The position numbers were made by a program, and so were the translations under genes. DNA of 64,000 bases from Ziziphus jujuba (lineage: Eukaryota > Streptophyta > Magnoliopsida > Rosales > Rhamnaceae): NCBI RefSeq assembly GCF_031755915.1, contig NC_083382.1:4464001-4528000 (forward strand), in the 5' to 3' direction. Positions within the stretch are counted from its first letter, which is position 1. Each line of letters starts with the position of its first letter. Below, piece by piece: positions 59,628 through 64,000 of this stretch. The notes under the pieces are model-generated. The model did no database searches and was not told where the DNA came from. It saw nothing but the letters and a program-made list of their open reading frames with translations.

Positions 59628-60140
59628 CTAGCCTATCACAAACAGTTTTAATTGAAATGAGGATTGCACATAATAATAGAATAATTGCACTCTAATAAAA
59701 TTGAAATTTTATTATTCCTTTTTGGCTAGCCTATCACTCAATTTAGTTACTCTAGCACAATCAAACAAAATAAACAAACTTCAAAAAAAAAAAAAAAAAA
59801 AGGATTCAACTGAAGTATGCGTTCCATAATTGCGTATAAAATCCTATGGACAGTATATGTTCCAGCGTTCAAATCATTTATTAGTTGTGCATTGTCTAAT
59901 TCCATAGTAGCTTTGTTCATTCCAAGTTGTTTGAGCTCTTAGAAGACCATGAAAAATCATATAACATGCCATTACATTAGGTGAATGTGCTAAACTAGTA
60001 AGATGACATGTTAGTATGGTCTTCTCCATGCGATAATTGGCAACGATATTATCAATACCACCCTTTTTATATCCCAACATCAAAAGCCACATCTACATTA
60101 AATTTAACAAAATTTGTATGTGGGTCAATCCCATTGAATA
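59628..60140 (-). pseudogene. Block I and LINE RNase H remnant with empty CACTA site, unit 5
   Basis: Block I begins GGCTAGCCTATCACAAAC. CCAAGTTGTTTGAG with a single GTT at 59926-59928 is the unoccupied CACTA site. The minus strand of 59874-60092 carries the most continuous RNase H remnant in the window (GGIDNIVANYRMEKTILTCH and NVMACYMIFHGLLRAQTTW), 71 codons without a stop. Confidence 0.45.
59926..59928. other. Empty CACTA target site
   Basis: A single GTT in CCAAGTTGTTTGAG, exactly the sequence expected before insertion of the elements at 21336 and 46093, with no footprint. Confidence 0.8.
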
Positions 60141-60912
60141 AAAAAATTTCTTAAAAGAAGTTATATGCTATTATAAACTATAAACATTTATCATTATCTA
60201 ATCCATCGATATATATATATATATAAAAGTTTCGAAATGTAGTAACTTATACTATTTAAATAGTGATATTGTTTTAATATATATATATATATATATATTT
60301 AAAAACCTAAATAGTTGAAGTATAGCCCTTAAAATCTATTAATAATAATTATTAGTGATGATTGACATTAACAATATATTTAGTAGTAAAATCTATATGA
60401 ATTTGCCTAATGCTTTTAAACGTTATATTTTATAAACCACATCTATTAGAACTTAGAAACATAATGGATGGGTATATAATGGAGATATTTGCAGGTTTTT
60501 AACTTGTAGATATGCATAAGGTACACATATTATCTAACACTTTTTCCAAGTAACATATTATATGATGTGTATTTGCAAATTAAAAACTTATATATGCATG
60601 AATCATAGAAAAGTTAAATAATAAATATTAAAATATAGTTTATTTCGATTTAAACCTTCTAGTTTTAATTTGTTGCAATTTATAGAGACCCTCTATTTTT
60701 TTTTTTTTAAAAAAAGATTGCTTTTTAGTCAAAAAAATCTAATTAGATCAAAATGAAATAAATTGAATTCAAAAGCCTAAATTGGAACGTTTTAAATTTA
60801 AAAATAAAAAATGCAACATTTTCAAATTATAAGACACTAAAGTGCAATTAATCCTAAAAGGAATTGAAAAATATTTTGAGGTACAAATTGTAATTTGAAA
60901 AACAAAGAAAAA
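60141..60912. repeat. Block F copy 3, left of solo LTR
   Basis: AT-rich; (TA)n at 60210-60225 and 60278-60297. Ends in AAAAA (60908-60912), the left target duplication of the LTR. Resumes at 63910 and runs to the end of the window. No gene is seen. Confidence 0.65.
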
Positions 60913-63909
60913 TGTCAGGATCCGTCCAAAATTCCTCACCAGAACCCTAGACAAGTCCTGATCCAGGGAAACCCTACCGGATCCTCCATTGAAAAATCCG
61001 GCAGAACCTCCCCTAAGGCTTGGACTTACCACAATTTTTCCTGCACTGAAAACACACTTGTATATTCATCCCTTATTCCTCCCACATTATTACAATTTGA
61101 TTCCACAAATTTACAGCATTCCAAATGAATAACAGTAAATCAGTGCATAATTGATACATAAATGTCTAAGACAGTATACAGAGCTTCATGAAGTACTATT
61201 AGGTATAGAAATTATACAACAAGGATGAAAGAAATATTACAATTGAAATAAATGAGACAAAGATAACTTCTCAACTATGACAGCGACAGAGATTAGGTTC
61301 GCTCCGGAAGAACGTCTACCACCCCTTGCACCTAAGGGAACGGAATTTAAAAAAAATATGAGATGCTAATCATCTCAGTGAGTGACCCTATCTACTGTAC
61401 AATTTTAATGTTAATAATATAACAAATAAAGGAATTTAATTACTCAATACCAAACAATTAAATAGATAAATAAATAATAATAATTCATCGAAAATAATAT
61501 TTTCTCTCAAAACCCTCACTATTCACTCCGTTGGAAATGTTCCCCTTTTAAAACATTTTCGCAAAACTTGTTATTCGTATGCCCCAAAATCAAGGAATCG
61601 TTAATTTAATAAATAATAATTAAATGATCAAAATATAAATAAAATGTAATAAAATATAATAAACAATTTCAGAACACTTGCATGAAAGAAATATAACATA
61701 AAAAAAGAATTCAATATATAAATCATATAATTTGAATTAAATAAATTAAGATAAACAGCATCGAAATATAATTTAAATAATTATAAATAGATGATAAAAC
61801 AAATTAAACGCATTTAATTTAAATATCATTTTAAAACCTTTAGGGTTTGAAATTTCTATCTGAAAATTTATACTTGACGCACCACACCATATACCAGTGA
61901 TGCCCTTCGATACCCAGCCTCCCAAGCACCGTCTGGCGGGGGGGTTAAAGAGAGAAACTTGCATACGGTCGCTTCAGCATCCCGACAGTGCCACTGCTTA
62001 AACTGTTATCTTGGCCACGGAGGGGGGCGGCTGATGCGCATTATATAAAACTTGTCTGCCCTCGGTCCAATAGCAACTCACGGGAGACATTATAACTTGC
62101 GCGCTCATCCACATATACAGTATAGAACACCAGTACTGTATGAGTGCGTCTAAAATAAATAACCAAATTTTATTATAAAATGATACACAAACTTTTCCAA
62201 AATCCGTGGAAATTATACCATTTTTGAACTTAACCTTCCACATTTTTCTTTAACATTTCCGGTACAAATCCACCGATAACAATATACAAATAATTTTTCT
62301 CGTATCACAAAATCCATCAAATAATGTTCCACGGGCATAATTATAAAATTTGAAACCACCAATTTAAACCAATATTTTCCTTGAAATATTTAAAAATCAA
62401 ATCATGCCCAAAAATAATATTAAAATCCAAATACAATTAATTAATGAAAACACCTTGCTCATGCGTAATAAATACAATTAAATCACAATAATATTAATCA
62501 AAAATTTCTTAATAACCCAAACTTTCATTTAGCATCAATGGGTATATATATATATATATATAAAATAATACTTTTTTCCACAATTATATTTAAATTCCAC
62601 CACATGAGCAGAATTCTAGAGATCAAATTAACACAAAATAAATATAATTAATCACCCCAAAATAGTTTTAAAGGTGGGTCACTCACCTTAAGCACGTGTA
62701 TCAATCAAGATCCTCCGCAGGATCAACTCCACTACCCATACGTGCACCTAAAATATCCACAATACACAAAACCAATTATTTTAATATTTTCAATGGATAA
62801 CTCCCAAATGGGTACCCGGGGAGCGAACACAAACAACAACCAAAATTGACGAGTAATATACCGAATCGAAGCTTGAGTGACAATGATTACGAATCCAGTC
62901 TTACTTCCCGGAGATTGGACCCGAGGTGGCCGTAATCTCGTCGGAAAGCTTTCATGATTCAACTCTTCGATTCTCTCAAACTGTTGCGAATTGGAGGAAA
63001 AGGACACCGGATTTGGATTCAGAGGGTTGAAATTAGTGAGAAAGGAGGGGCGGTGCAGCCGGAAACTCGCTGGAAAGTGGATTTTTCCGGCGACCCGCCG
63101 TGGTCACCAGAACCCTTCACCGCCGGCGGCGCGTCCGGTGGCCACTGGCTGTGATTTTTGGTGGGAAGGTAGATCTGGTGGTGGCTAACTCAATGGGACT
63201 AGCGGTGAGGCAAACGGTGGCCGGAATAGGGAGAAATAAGAGTTTCAAGGAATCGGCGCGGCCGTCGGAAAAAGCCTCGATCAGGGCGTGTCGGTGGTCG
63301 GTTGGCCGTGAAATTTTTGGGGTTGGCCGAAAATGGAGAGGCGCTCCTGTCTGGCCAGCGCGTGTGGCAAGATTCGGCCGAAAAAGTCGCAACTTCTGCG
63401 GCCGGTGTTTCTCTCTCTCTCTCTCTCCCCTCTTTTCACACTGGTTTAAGGCCACCGTGGGTGGCACTGTTCACCCACGTGGGCCTCTAAGATGTCGACA
63501 TGTGCCATCACTGTTCACTCAAGCCAGATATATTAAAATATTACAGTATTCGGAAAACTTCACATGTCCATAACTTTTTAACCAGATGTTCAATTTAACC
63601 GTGCCGCTAGTCTATGAACTCGTATCAATGAGTATTTTACAACCACACAAGAGTCAAAATAAAATTCTACAACCATAAAAAGTCAAGTTCCGGCACCTTT
63701 TGGACAGTTTGAATCTCTACTTGTTTTACCCATAACTTTCAAACCATAACTCTGTTTTCGACGTGCTACTAGTCTACGAACTTGGGGCATCATGTACTTC
63801 ACTACGGTACCACGGTCAACTAGAAATTTCAACTGGAACAAAAAGTCAACTTTTGACCTATTCGGTCAATGTGTAAGAATTCCGATGTAATTTGGGACGG
63901 GGTGTTACA
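60913..63909 (-). mobile_element. Solo LTR, TGTAACACCCC...TGACA family, copy 2
   Basis: 2,997 bp from TGTCAGGATCCG to GGGACGGGGTGTTACA on the plus strand, flanked by AAAAA (60908-60912; 63910-63914). The uninterrupted site GAAAAATATGTAAGAAGC is present at 8880 and 28768. No internal coding domain and no second LTR. The end sequences are roughly 85% alike to the LTR at 30844 by eye, so this is a separate insertion of the same family. A GC-rich segment (62920-63480) gives long but non-homologous open frames. The reversed ATGAGATGCTAATCATCTCA palindrome (61358-61377) is shared with 31292-31311. Confidence 0.8.
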
Positions 63910-64000
63910 AAAAATATGTAAGAAGCAACGTAAAAAGGGGACTATTTTGAAATTTTTGCTAAATTATAAATTAAAAAAATGAAAATAAAGATAATTTAAA
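63910..64000. repeat. Block F copy 3, right of solo LTR
   Basis: Continues AAAAATATGTAAGAAGC collinearly with 8883 and 28770. Cut by the window end. Confidence 0.7.

Larger units (their letters stand above)
54985..64000. repeat. Tandem composite unit 5 (continues beyond window)
   Basis: This unit holds the end of A/B, a 7SL-like fragment, C, the PADRE pseudogene, I/J with an empty CACTA site, and F interrupted by a solo LTR. The window ends in F, before the position where a LIG6 copy would be expected. Confidence 0.8.

Noticed and set aside
63100..63573. 157-codon open frame and overlapping frames
   Set aside because: Same GC-rich LTR segment; open frames exist on both strands, as expected from base composition.

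Overview
This is a plant nuclear window, most likely a dicot, and it is very AT-rich and repetitive. The evidence is plant-type transposons (CACTA, PIF/Harbinger, L1-type LINEs, solo LTRs of a TGTAACACCCC...TGACA family), fragments of plant genes (DNA ligase 6, a PADRE/DUF4228 protein), and plant-style Pol III promoter elements. I see no intact protein-coding gene. The window looks like a decaying segmental tandem array.

Layout. One composite unit occurs about five times: 1-12540, 12541-34740, 34741-40130, 40131-54984 and 54985-64000. The cut points are arbitrary because the window starts inside a unit. In order, a complete unit holds: block A (unclassified AT-rich); block B (a 7SL-like RNA fragment with a USE/TATA promoter); block C (about 2.8 kb, with a 210-bp open terminal exon on the minus strand); a PADRE pseudogene; block I and block J (old LINE RNase H remnant, minus strand); block F (a diverged relative of block C); a LIG6 N-terminal pseudogene (minus) with its promoter and GA/CT-rich leader; then I and J again. 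C-PADRE-I-J and F-LIG6-I-J look like two halves of an older duplication that was later amplified as a dimer. Unit lengths differ because of nested insertions and deletions.

Nested insertions. Two full-length CACTA elements (21336-27792 and 46093-52529) sit at the same site with the same 3-bp target duplication GTT. Two deletion-truncated copies lie at 3818-8503 and 36656-38610. Unit 5 has the corresponding empty site. Two solo LTRs (30844-34204, TSD TTATT; 60913-63909, TSD AAAAA) and a truncated LTR (52658-54984) are inserted in units 2, 5 and 4. A 5'-truncated L1 (11178-12201) with a 17-bp target duplication sits inside the older LINE remnant of unit 1. A truncated PIF/Harbinger element (16697-17634) lies between two C blocks.

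The most unusual structure is inside the CACTA elements. It is a central inverted array, about 3 kb in the full copies, of roughly 155-bp units. Each unit carries a short hairpin whose stem is AACAGGCGACGCACAAT and its complement. The unit orientation flips at the centre, so the whole array is itself a giant palindrome. The GGCGAC/GTCGCC core also recurs in the subterminal repeats, where CACTA transposases of other families bind. The elements have no recognisable transposase, so they are non-autonomous, foldback-like CACTA derivatives and good candidates for producing long hairpin RNA.
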